Shown here in pieces: positions 1 through 6,604 of a stretch of DNA of 7,026 nt. A model generated the notes under the pieces. That model was not told the DNA's origin. It did no database searches and saw nothing but the letters and a program-made list of their open reading frames with translations. The translations under genes were made by a program, and so were the position numbers. The stretch's first letter is position 1. Every line of letters starts with the position of its first letter. The stretch is from an uncultured Eubacteriales bacterium (GTDB lineage Bacteria; Bacillota_A; Clostridia; Lachnospirales; Lachnospiraceae). The DNA lies in assembly GCA_902803345.1 (NCBI GenBank), contig CADCPV010000358.1, positions 1 through 7,026 of the forward strand. The letters are read 5' to 3'.

Positions 1-1047
1 GGCGAGACGATCGTAGATGAAGAAAAGGCCATCGACATCATCCGGACCGCGATTGACGGCGGCACAACCTATATGGACACGGCGTATGTGTATCTCGGCG
101 GAAAGTCCGAAGTGGTTCTCGGAAAAGCCCTTCAGGACGGATACCGCGACAAGGTCACGATCGCGACCAAGATCCCCGTGGACCGCGTCAAGGATACTTC
201 TGACATCGACAGGATTCTGAATGAGGAGCTTACGAGGCTTCAGACCGATCACATCGATTTCTGGCTTATGCACGGCATCAACAAGGAAAAGTGGGAATAC
301 GCCAAGACCGTAGGCCTTCCGGAGCGCTTTGTGGAGCTTCAGAAGGAAGGAAAGATCCGTTACAAATGCTTCTCTTTCCACGGCCCCTATGATGAATTTG
401 AGTACATTATCAAGGACTTTGACTGGGATATGTGCCAGATTCAGTACAACTTCATGGACATCAACAACCAGGCCGGCACGAAGGGCCTCGAGCTTGCCGG
501 ATCTCTCGGCATCCCGGTTGTCATCATGGAAGGCCTTCTCGGCGGTCGGCTCGCAAAAGCCCCTGCGAATGTTCAGGCGGTTTACGATGCGTTCCCCGTA
601 AAGCGGAGCCCGGTGGAATGGGCATTCCGCTGGCTCTGCAACCATCCGGAAGTCGGAACAGTGCTTTCCGGATGCACGGAAGTGGAGCAGGTCAAGGATA
701 ATCTCAGGATCTTCGATACTGTAGAGCCGGGCATCATGGATGATGCGGAGCTGAAGCTGATGGATGATATCCGCGCCGCCTACCAGAGCCGGACCCGTGT
801 CGGCTGTACCGGCTGCAGATACTGCATGCCCTGCCCGGGCGGACTGGATATCCCCGGGATTTTCGCAGCGTGGAACGAGAGCACACTCTACAACACGAAC
901 CCGAAGGACAACTGGGGCCTGCAGCGGATCCTCAGAGAAAATCAGGGACCGGAGAACTGTCTGCAGTGCGGCGCCTGCGAAGCGGCCTGCCCGCAGAGCC
1001 TTCCGATCATACAGCTGATGCAGGAAGCGGTTGCGGAACTCGTCTGA
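1..1047 (+). CDS. Aldo/keto reductase with C-terminal 4Fe-4S ferredoxin-type domain (5' end outside window)
   Basis: The reading frame is open from base 1 and runs 348 codons to TGA, so the true start lies upstream. I estimate that a few tens of residues are missing. Numbering from the first codon here, the reductase barrel shows the family active-site set: Asp26 and Tyr29 in DTAYVY, Lys57 in ATKIP and His91 in WLMHG. The C-terminus carries CTGCRYCMPCP (Cys269, 272, 275, 278) and CLQCGACEAACP (Cys320, 323, 326, 330), enough ligands for up to two [4Fe-4S] clusters. This matches the 'predicted aldo/keto reductase with ferredoxin domain' group (COG1453 type) of anaerobes. Such proteins are presumed cytoplasmic NAD(P)H-linked carbonyl reductases that may exchange electrons through the cluster. 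The physiological substrate is unknown and cannot be read from the sequence. The gene ends at its own terminator, so it is probably transcribed separately from the MATE gene. Confidence 0.95.
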   Translation, partial: GETIVDEEKAIDIIRTAIDGGTTYMDTAYVYLGGKSEVVLGKALQDGYRDKVTIATKIPVDRVKDTSDIDRILNEELTRLQTDHIDFWLMHGINKEKWEYAKTVGLPERFVELQKEGKIRYKCFSFHGPYDEFEYIIKDFDWDMCQIQYNFMDINNQAGTKGLELAGSLGIPVVIMEGLLGGRLAKAPANVQAVYDAFPVKRSPVEWAFRWLCNHPEVGTVLSGCTEVEQVKDNLRIFDTVEPGIMDDAELKLMDDIRAAYQSRTRVGCTGCRYCMPCPGGLDIPGIFAAWNESTLYNTNPKDNWGLQRILRENQGPENCLQCGACEAACPQSLPIIQLMQEAVAELV

Positions 1048-1060
1048 AGTATCTGATTCA

Positions 1061-1102
1061 GGGCCGCAGAAGAGTATTTCTGCGGCCTTTTCAGGTTTTT
1101 TT
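1061..1102 (+). terminator. Intrinsic terminator of the aldo/keto reductase gene
   Basis: A perfect 10-bp stem (1062-1071 GGCCGCAGAA with 1078-1087 TTCTGCGGCC) closes a 6-nt loop. T4 follows at 1088-1091 and, after CAGG, T7 at 1096-1102. It begins 14 nt after the reductase stop codon. Strong GC stem plus U-tract is the standard Rho-independent form. Confidence 0.9.
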
Positions 1103-1131
1103 GGGTATGAACCGCTGAAGAACTGTATACA
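1101..1131 (+). promoter_or_regulatory. Weak candidate promoter for the MATE gene
   Basis: The best -10-like element between the terminator and the MATE start is TATACA at 1126-1131. The only -35-like match is TTGGGT at 1101-1106, with a 19-nt spacer, which is longer than ideal. Matches are mediocre. The main support is that a terminator lies directly upstream, so a promoter is expected somewhere in 1100-1150. Confidence 0.25.
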
Positions 1132-1160
1132 AGGATCTGGGACAGAACGGAGTTTACAGG

Positions 1161-2570
1161 ATGAAAGAAAAAGGATTTCTCTCAAGACTTTTCAAACCGA
1201 TTGACATGACGGAAGGCACGCCATGGAAGAAGATCGCGGCTTTTGCTTTTCCGATGCTGATCGGCAATATTGCACAGCAGCTCTACAGCACCGTAGACTC
1301 GATCGTCGTCGGCCGCTACGTCGGCGACAATGCGCTCGCGGCTGTCGGCAACGCTTTCCCGATCTATAACCTGCTGCTGGTGCTTTTCATTGGCGTCTCG
1401 ACCGGGGCGACAATCCTGGTATCCCAGTATATCGGAGCGCGGGACCGGGAGGGGCTTTCCAGTTCCATCGGTGCAAGTCTCCTGCTGGCCTTTTCGGTTT
1501 CCATCGTGATCATGATTGTTGGCCCGCTGATTTCGAAACCTGTACTGAAATTGATTTCTACGCCGGACTCGATCATGAAGTGGTCTTCGGATTACCTGAT
1601 GATTCTGTTTTTGGGCGTACTCGGGATGGCTTTCTACAACATGCTTACCGGTATCCTGCGGGGACTCGGGGATTCGCTGTCGGCACTTCTGTTTCTGCTG
1701 GTCGCAACGGTCCTGAACATCATTCTGGATATCGTCTTTGTGAAATATCTGAAGCTGGAGGTGGCCGGTGTCGCCTGGGCGACGATCATTTCCCAGTTTG
1801 TGTCGGCCGTCCTGTGCTTTATTAAGGTTTCACGGATGACGAATTTCTTTGATCTGAAATGGAAATACATCCGTTTCAGCCGAAAGTACTCGCTGGATAT
1901 CGTCCGTCTCGGTCTGCCTTCGGGACTTACCCAGGCGATTTTCTCACTGGCTATGGTCGTCGTTCAGCGGCTGACCAATTCCTTCGGTGAAATGATCATC
2001 GCGGCAAATGTCATTGTCATGCGAATCGACGGATTCGCGATGATGCCGAACTTCAGCTTCTCCGCAGCCATGACGACCTATGCAGGCCAGAACCTCGGTG
2101 CGCGAAAGCTGGACCGGATTGAGAAGGGCACGAAACAGGGCATGCTTCTCACAACGGGCGTAGCGGCGTTCCTGGTGGCAATCATCCTGCTGTTCGGACG
2201 TTATCTGATGGGCATCTTCACCGAGACGGAGGAACTGGTTGCCATCGCCAACCGCTTTATGAAAATCCTTGCGTTCGGCTATATCGCGATGGGCTTTTCA
2301 CAGGTTTATCAGGGCGTTATGCGTGGCGTCGGCGATACCATTACCCCGATGTGGATCGGCATTATCACAACGGTTGTAATCCGTGTCCCGCTCGCGTACC
2401 TGATGGCTTTTCTGACACGCTCCGCCGAGTATCCGCAGGGGAGGTTTGAAATTCTGCCGATTTCACTCCTGATCTCATGGGTCATCGGCGCGGTGCTTTC
2501 GATTGTGTTTTACAAAGCCGGAAAGTGGAAAAAACAGTTTGAACGGATGAAGGAAAAAGAAGAGAAATAA
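1161..2570 (+). CDS. MATE-family multidrug/cation antiporter
   Basis: This is a 469-residue integral membrane protein of normal length for the MATE (multidrug and toxic compound extrusion) family. About twelve hydrophobic segments fall in two related halves: roughly residues 22-225 and 245-452. Paired family motifs show the internal duplication: RGLGDS at 167-172 in the first half and RGVGDT at 388-393 in the second. SQYIGAR at 88-94 and GQNLGAR at 309-315 form a second pair. DSIVVGR at 46-52 in TM1 is also typical. Such proteins export drugs or metabolites in exchange for Na+ or H+; the substrate cannot be predicted. The chosen ATG has CGGAG at 1148-1152, 8 nt upstream. The tail after residue 453 is charged and cytoplasmic. 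The gene sits between a terminator and the secDF promoter, so it is probably monocistronic. No frameshift or missing segment was seen. Confidence 0.95.
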   Translation: MKEKGFLSRLFKPIDMTEGTPWKKIAAFAFPMLIGNIAQQLYSTVDSIVVGRYVGDNALAAVGNAFPIYNLLLVLFIGVSTGATILVSQYIGARDREGLSSSIGASLLLAFSVSIVIMIVGPLISKPVLKLISTPDSIMKWSSDYLMILFLGVLGMAFYNMLTGILRGLGDSLSALLFLLVATVLNIILDIVFVKYLKLEVAGVAWATIISQFVSAVLCFIKVSRMTNFFDLKWKYIRFSRKYSLDIVRLGLPSGLTQAIFSLAMVVVQRLTNSFGEMIIAANVIVMRIDGFAMMPNFSFSAAMTTYAGQNLGARKLDRIEKGTKQGMLLTTGVAAFLVAIILLFGRYLMGIFTETEELVAIANRFMKILAFGYIAMGFSQVYQGVMRGVGDTITPMWIGIITTVVIRVPLAYLMAFLTRSAEYPQGRFEILPISLLISWVIGAVLSIVFYKAGKWKKQFERMKEKEEK

Positions 2571-2609
2571 CAGGAAAACTGAAACCCGGATATGATTTGA
2601 ATTTTTTTG

Positions 2610-2645
2610 ATAGCACATCTTGCGAAGAGCCGCAAGATGTGCTAT
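2610..2645 (+). repeat. 15-bp perfect inverted repeat between the MATE gene and secDF
   Basis: Bases 2610-2624 (ATAGCACATCTTGCG) are the exact reverse complement of 2631-2645, with a 6-nt centre (AAGAGC). In a read-through RNA from the MATE gene this would be a stable hairpin. The following sequence (ACTTTTACGG) is only a poor U-tract, and the conspicuous T7 at 2602-2608 lies on the wrong side, so a terminator role is uncertain. The dyad also overlaps the predicted secDF promoter, so an operator role is the alternative. Confidence 0.7.
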
Positions 2646-2648
2646 ACT
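2620..2648 (+). promoter_or_regulatory. Predicted sigma-A-type promoter of the secDF operon
   Basis: The -35 box is TTGCGA (2620-2625; 4 of 6 to consensus) and the -10 box is TATACT (2643-2648; 5 of 6), separated by exactly 17 nt. TGC directly before the -10 box gives the extended -10 typical of Firmicutes. Transcription would start near 2655 and leave a leader of about 100 nt. The -35 and -10 boxes lie in the two arms of the inverted repeat. Confidence 0.7.
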
Positions 2649-2657
2649 TTTACGGTT

Positions 2658-2705
2658 AGCGCGCATCCCGGGCTATTTTTCCTGTTGTGCGCGTTCTGCC
2701 GGGAT
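2658..2705 (+). other. Competing hairpins in the predicted secDF leader
   Basis: Two overlapping pairings are possible in the 5' UTR. Bases 2658-2665 (AGCGCGCA) can pair with 2688-2695 (8 bp, one G-U), while 2665-2671 (ATCCCGG) can pair with 2699-2705 (CCGGGAT, 7 bp). They share base 2665 and cross each other, so they are mutually exclusive or form a pseudoknot. No convincing upstream reading frame with its own ribosome binding site lies in this leader. Regulatory meaning is unproven, and GC-rich chance pairing is possible. Confidence 0.3.
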
Positions 2706-2755
2706 TCCGGCGGCCCGAAAGGGCAGTATCAAAGCAATGAAAAGAGGAAGCAATT

Positions 2756-4966
2756 ATGAAACTCTACTCCAAGAGACGCGGAGCAATCTCGCTGGTGATT
2801 TTCGCGCTGCTGTTCGGATTCGTGCTTTTTACCGCGATCCGGGGCTTCGATTATGAACACTACGGCAGCATTTCGGATATCAAACTCGGCCTGGACCTCC
2901 GCGGCGGCGTCAGCATCACCTATCAGGCGGTCGGGGAGACTCCGGACCAGCAGGATATGGACGATACGATCCGCAAGATGCAGGACCGTGCCTTCAGCTA
3001 TTCGACGGAAGCGCAGGTTTATCAGGAAGGCGCGAACCGCGTCACAATCGATATCCCCGGTGAGACGGACGCCAACAAGGTGCTCCAGGAACTGGGAACG
3101 CCCGGTACGCTGATTTTCTGTACAAATACCAACGATATCGAAGGTTCACTGGTTATGGACGGCAATGATATCGAAGCGGCGCAGGCAGGCGCGGACAGCG
3201 ACAACAATTATATTGTGCTTCTGACGCTTTCCGATGCCGGCGTTGAGAAATTCTCCCGGGCGACCGGAGAGCTTGCCGGAACCGGCAATCCGCTGTACAT
3301 CATCTATGACGGCTCGGTCATCAGCGCACCGACCTGCGAACACCAGATTACGACCAAGACCTGCCAGATCGAAGGCAACTTTACCTATGAAACGGCTTCG
3401 CAGCTTGCTTCCTATATCCGTATCGGTGCACTGCCGGTGCAGCTTGAAGAACTTCGTTCCCAGGTGGTCGGCGCAACCCTCGGCGGAAAAGCGATCCAGA
3501 CCTCTCTTTTAGCGGCACTGATCGGTCTTGCACTGGTCGTCGTGATTATGATTGCCTGCTACCGGATGCCCGGCTTCTGCGCGTCGCTGTCCCTGGTGTT
3601 CTACACGGGACTGATTATCGTGCTGCTCTCGGCATTCAACCAGGAGATCACCCTGACCCTGCCCGGTATTGCAGGTATTATCCTGAGTATCGGTATGGCG
3701 GTCGATGCGAACGTCATTATCTTCACCCGTATCCGTGAGGAAATCGGCCTCGGAAATTCCACGGCTGCCGCGATTCAGTCGGGCTTCAAGAAGGCGCTTT
3801 CCGCTATTATTGATGGCAACGTGACGACGCTTATTGCAGCGCTCGTTCTGTATCTCTTCGGTACCGGCACAATCAAGGGTTTCGCGATCACGCTGGCACT
3901 TGGTATTGTCCTGTCGATGTTCACGGCGCTTGTTGTGACGAGACTGCTCTTAAAGAGCTTCTATGCGCTTGGCCTGAAAGACAAGAAGTGGTACGGCGAG
4001 AAAAAGCCTGCACAGGAGAAGAACTTCCTCAGCAAAAAGAATATTTTCATCTGCGCATCTCTTGCAGTGATCCTGATCGGCGTCGGCTTCATGGTCGGCC
4101 ACAGCATCAAGACCTATGCGCTGAACTACAGTCTGGACTTTGTCGGCGGCACCTCTACCGATGTGGTCTTCAATGAGAACCGCACCATTGACCAGCTGGA
4201 AGAAGAAGTCCAGCCTGACGTCATTGCGGCGATTGGCTCGACTGACGTGTCGATGACCCCGGTTGTCGGCTCGAATGAAGTTATCATCAAGACGCAGGTC
4301 CTGACGCAGGAACAGCGCTCGGCGCTCTACGATATGCTTGAGGAGAAGTACAATATCGACTCCTCCAGCATCACCTATGATACGATTACGGCGACCGTTT
4401 CCAAGGAAATGACCCGTTCCGCGATCCTGTCAATCGTGCTTGCAGCAGTCGCGATGCTGATCTACATCTGGATCCGTTTCCGCGATGTGCGTTTCGCATC
4501 GTCCTCGGTTCTTGCGCTGATCCACGACGTGTTTGTCGTGTTAGCGGCTTTCGCGGTATTCCGCTGGACCGTCGGCAACACCTTTATCGCCTGTATGCTG
4601 ACCCTTGTCGGTTACTCGATCAACGCGACGATCGTTATCTTCGACCGTATCCGTGAGAATCAGGCGATCATGGGCCAGAAAGCGGACCTGAAGTCTGTTG
4701 TCAATCTGTCGATTACGCAGACCCTGAGCCGTTCGATCCTGACCTCTCTGACGACTTTCGTCATGGTTCTTGCGCTTTACATCTTCGGCGTTACCTCCAT
4801 CAAGGAGTTTGCGCTTCCGCTGATGGTCGGCATCGTAGTCGGCGCTTACTCGTCTGTCTGCCTCGCAGGCGCTGTCTGGTACATTTTCCGGACGAAGATT
4901 GCGCCGAAGAAAGAGAAAGCAGAAGACGCTCCCGAGAAGGCCGGCAAAAAGAAAGGAAAGAAGTAA
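2756..4966 (+). CDS. secDF: Protein translocase subunit SecDF (SecD-SecF fusion)
   Basis: A 736-residue fused SecDF, about the length of the Bacillus subtilis and Thermus proteins. It is an RND-type membrane protein that uses the proton motive force to pull proteins out of SecYEG on the outer face. The SecD half has TM1 at about 10-29, GLDLRGG at 45-51, an extracellular P1 region to about 247, and TM2-TM6 at 249-400 with GMAVDANV at 313-320 (Asp317, equivalent to proton-pathway Asp340 of Thermus). The SecF half has TM7 at about 430, LDFVGGT at 460-466 and TM8-TM12 at 555-710, with Arg659 matching E. coli SecF Arg247. Unusually, GYSINAT at 619-625 has Ala624 where the family normally has Asp. 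The tail after 711 is rich in Lys and Glu. The start has GAGG at 2744-2747, 8 nt upstream. tgt follows after 9 nt, so co-transcription is very likely. Confidence 0.97.
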   Translation: MKLYSKRRGAISLVIFALLFGFVLFTAIRGFDYEHYGSISDIKLGLDLRGGVSITYQAVGETPDQQDMDDTIRKMQDRAFSYSTEAQVYQEGANRVTIDIPGETDANKVLQELGTPGTLIFCTNTNDIEGSLVMDGNDIEAAQAGADSDNNYIVLLTLSDAGVEKFSRATGELAGTGNPLYIIYDGSVISAPTCEHQITTKTCQIEGNFTYETASQLASYIRIGALPVQLEELRSQVVGATLGGKAIQTSLLAALIGLALVVVIMIACYRMPGFCASLSLVFYTGLIIVLLSAFNQEITLTLPGIAGIILSIGMAVDANVIIFTRIREEIGLGNSTAAAIQSGFKKALSAIIDGNVTTLIAALVLYLFGTGTIKGFAITLALGIVLSMFTALVVTRLLLKSFYALGLKDKKWYGEKKPAQEKNFLSKKNIFICASLAVILIGVGFMVGHSIKTYALNYSLDFVGGTSTDVVFNENRTIDQLEEEVQPDVIAAIGSTDVSMTPVVGSNEVIIKTQVLTQEQRSALYDMLEEKYNIDSSSITYDTITATVSKEMTRSAILSIVLAAVAMLIYIWIRFRDVRFASSSVLALIHDVFVVLAAFAVFRWTVGNTFIACMLTLVGYSINATIVIFDRIRENQAIMGQKADLKSVVNLSITQTLSRSILTSLTTFVMVLALYIFGVTSIKEFALPLMVGIVVGAYSSVCLAGAVWYIFRTKIAPKKEKAEDAPEKAGKKKGKK

Positions 4967-4968
4967 GG
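4964..4968 (+). promoter_or_regulatory. tgt ribosome binding site overlapping the secDF stop codon
   Basis: TAAGG contains the secDF stop TAA and supplies a short AAGG Shine-Dalgarno 7 nt before the tgt ATG at 4976. Purine-rich sequence (GAAAGGAAAG, 4951-4960) lies just upstream, inside secDF. The arrangement suggests that tgt translation is helped by ribosomes finishing secDF. Confidence 0.55.
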
Positions 4969-4975
4969 TTCTTTC

Positions 4976-6115
4976 ATGAAGTATGAAATCCTGAAAACCT
5001 GCGGCAGAGCGAAGCGTGCCCATATGGAAACGGTGCACGGCCCGATCGAGACGCCGGTTTTCATGAATGTCGCGACAGTCGGCGCAATCAAGGGCGCGGT
5101 CTCGACGGAAGATCTTGAAGGACTCGGCACGCAGGTGGCGCTGGCAAACACCTACCACCTGCATGTGCGGCCCGGTGACCGGCTGATTCACGACCTGGGC
5201 GGCCTACATGCCTTTATGAGCTGGAAAAAGCCCGTTTTGACGGACTCCGGCGGCTTCCAGGTATTTTCCCTCGCCGGCATTCGAAAGATCAAAGAAGAAG
5301 GCGTTACGTTCCAGTCCCACATCGACGGACGGCGGATCTTCATGGGACCGGAAGAGTCAATGCAGATCCAGTCCAACCTCGGCTCCACGATTGCGATGGC
5401 CTTTGACGAATGTCCGCCGGCGCTTGCGGAGCGCTCCTATATCGAGCCTTCGGTGGAAAGGACAACACGTTGGCTTCTTCGGTGCAAAGCGGAAATGGAG
5501 CGGCTGAACAGCCTCGAGGATACTGTCAATAAGGAACAGATGCTTTTCGGCATCAACCAGGGCGGAATCATTGAGGATATCCGCATCCGGCATGCGCAGG
5601 AGATTTCGGAGCTTGATCTTCCGGGATACGCGATCGGCGGCCTTGCGGTCGGCGAATCGCACGAGGAAATGTACCACATCCTCGACGAGACGGTTCCATA
5701 CCTGCCGCAGAACAAGCCGACCTACCTCATGGGTGTCGGAACGCCGGCGAATATCATTGAAGCCGTGGACCGCGGCGTGGACTTTTTCGACTGCGTCTAT
5801 CCTTCAAGAAACGGCCGCCACGGACACGCCTATACGCATCACGGCAGGCTGAACCTGATGAATGCGTGCTACGAACGCGATCAGCGCCCGATTGAAGAGG
5901 GCTGCGGCTGTCCGGCCTGCAGAAGATACGGGAGAGCCTATATCCGGCACCTTCTCAAGGCAAAGGAAATGCTCGGCATGCGGCTTTTAGTGCTGCACAA
6001 CCTGTATTTCTACAATCATCTGATGGAAGAAATCCGGGAAGCGCTGGATACGGACTGCTGGGAAGCATATAAAAAGGAAACACTGGAAAGCCTGGCCGGG
6101 GACGGCGGGATGTAA
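4976..6115 (+). CDS. tgt: Queuine tRNA-ribosyltransferase (tRNA-guanine transglycosylase)
   Basis: A complete 379-residue Tgt. It exchanges guanine-34 in the anticodon of GUN tRNAs (Asp, Asn, His, Tyr) for a 7-deazaguanine base, normally preQ1 in bacteria, on the way to queuosine. The key residues are present. Asp90 in TDSGGFQ is the acid/base residue and Asp272 in FFDCVYPSRNG is the nucleophile (Asp280 in Zymomonas numbering). The zinc site is Cys310, Cys312, Cys315 and His341, at the same spacing as in Zymomonas. GGLAVGE at 221-227 has Val225, the residue usually linked to preQ1 rather than queuine use, but this alone does not settle which base is used. FMNVATVGAIKG at 29-40 is the version I associate with Clostridia. 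The enzyme is cytoplasmic. The link to the sec genes is a common but functionally unexplained gene neighbourhood. Confidence 0.98.
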   Translation: MKYEILKTCGRAKRAHMETVHGPIETPVFMNVATVGAIKGAVSTEDLEGLGTQVALANTYHLHVRPGDRLIHDLGGLHAFMSWKKPVLTDSGGFQVFSLAGIRKIKEEGVTFQSHIDGRRIFMGPEESMQIQSNLGSTIAMAFDECPPALAERSYIEPSVERTTRWLLRCKAEMERLNSLEDTVNKEQMLFGINQGGIIEDIRIRHAQEISELDLPGYAIGGLAVGESHEEMYHILDETVPYLPQNKPTYLMGVGTPANIIEAVDRGVDFFDCVYPSRNGRHGHAYTHHGRLNLMNACYERDQRPIEEGCGCPACRRYGRAYIRHLLKAKEMLGMRLLVLHNLYFYNHLMEEIREALDTDCWEAYKKETLESLAGDGGM

Positions 6116-6136
6116 ACGGGTTCCTTTTTTGGAACC

Positions 6137-6180
6137 GCACCGCGTACTGCGGGAATATGAATGCACCGCATAACGCGGGG
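6137..6180 (+). repeat. Pair of GC-rich repeats between tgt and yajC
   Basis: Two 17-nt copies, 6137-6153 and 6163-6179, match at 14 of 17 positions and are offset by 26 nt. Each has the dyad CCGC-N5-GCGG. Because each copy is itself a dyad, the two can also pair with each other: 6140-6145 with 6173-6178 and 6148-6152 with 6166-6170. That gives a longer stem ending just before the yajC Shine-Dalgarno site. There is no U-tract, so this is not a terminator. Confidence 0.6.
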
Positions 6181-6188
6181 AAAAGGAG
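6181..6188 (+). promoter_or_regulatory. Strong ribosome binding site of yajC
   Basis: AAAAGGAG lies 6 nt before the ATG at 6195. It supports the long form of YajC with the hydrophobic N-terminal extension. A second weaker option, GAGGG at 6276-6280, stands 7 nt before an internal ATG at 6288. Confidence 0.75.
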
Positions 6189-6194
6189 ATTGAT

Positions 6195-6590
6195 ATGAAA
6201 AAGAAACTGATGCTTTTTGCGGCACTGACCGGTTCGTTTCTGATGTCCGGCTGTATGACGACTGCGACAGGCGAAGAGGGTACGACAATGGGTCCCAAGA
6301 CCATTATCATGTACGTCGGTGTCATGGTGGTGTTCTTTGCCGCCATGTACTTCATCGCGATCCGTCCGCAGAAGAAGCAGGAGAAGGAACAGAAGGCGAT
6401 GCTCGCTTCCATGAAGGAAGGCGATCTGGTGCTGACAAGCTCCGGCTTCTACGGCAGGATTATCGACATCACGGATGACACCGTGATCGTCGAGTTCGGC
6501 AACAACAAGAACTGCCGTATCCCGATGCAGAAGTCCGCGGTTGTCCAGATCGAGCATCCGGAAGAGGAGCAGAAGAGCGAATCGAAGTAA
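6195..6590 (+). CDS. yajC: Preprotein translocase accessory subunit YajC, with lipoprotein-like N-terminus
   Basis: A 131-residue YajC, longer than the roughly 85-110 residues usual for the family. The conserved core is clear: a membrane helix at about 36-56, then IRPQKKQ at 56-62, a charged linker, and the small beta domain with GDLVLTSSGFYGRI at 76-89 and VEFGNNKNCRIPMQKSAV at 99-116. YajC associates with SecDF-SecYEG in the membrane, and its exact role is still unsettled. The extra N-terminus is unusual: MKKK, a hydrophobic stretch at 5-17, then MSGC at 17-20, which resembles a signal-peptidase-II lipobox with Cys20 as the lipid anchor. The strong upstream ribosome binding site supports this start. 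Starting at Met32 would give a standard 100-residue YajC. The gene lies 79 nt after tgt and probably shares the secDF transcript, since no clear promoter is visible in the gap. Confidence 0.95.
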   Translation: MKKKLMLFAALTGSFLMSGCMTTATGEEGTTMGPKTIIMYVGVMVVFFAAMYFIAIRPQKKQEKEQKAMLASMKEGDLVLTSSGFYGRIIDITDDTVIVEFGNNKNCRIPMQKSAVVQIEHPEEEQKSESK

Positions 6591-6604
6591 GCATCTGATC
6601 CTAA

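Noticed and set aside
2620..2856. Small + strand frame upstream of and overlapping secDF, considered as a secretion-sensing leader peptide
   Set aside because: Its TTG start coincides with the -35 box of the predicted promoter, so the transcript would not contain it. The inner ATG at 2737 has no usable Shine-Dalgarno and runs in a shadow frame of secDF.
4541..5191. 216-codon open frame on the - strand across the secDF/tgt junction
   Set aside because: It lies antisense to two clearly conserved genes, has a composition rich in Arg, Asp and His typical of reverse-frame translation, and shows no recognisable domain.
6119..6136. GGTTCC-T6-GGAACC just after tgt, considered as a terminator
   Set aside because: The T-run is in the loop rather than after the stem, and the stem is only 6 bp. 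It would not terminate in the usual way, and yajC follows with no clear promoter of its own.
5955..6557. 200-codon open frame on the - strand across tgt and yajC
   Set aside because: It is the antisense shadow of the tgt end and yajC. The His-rich, low-complexity translation shows no family motif.
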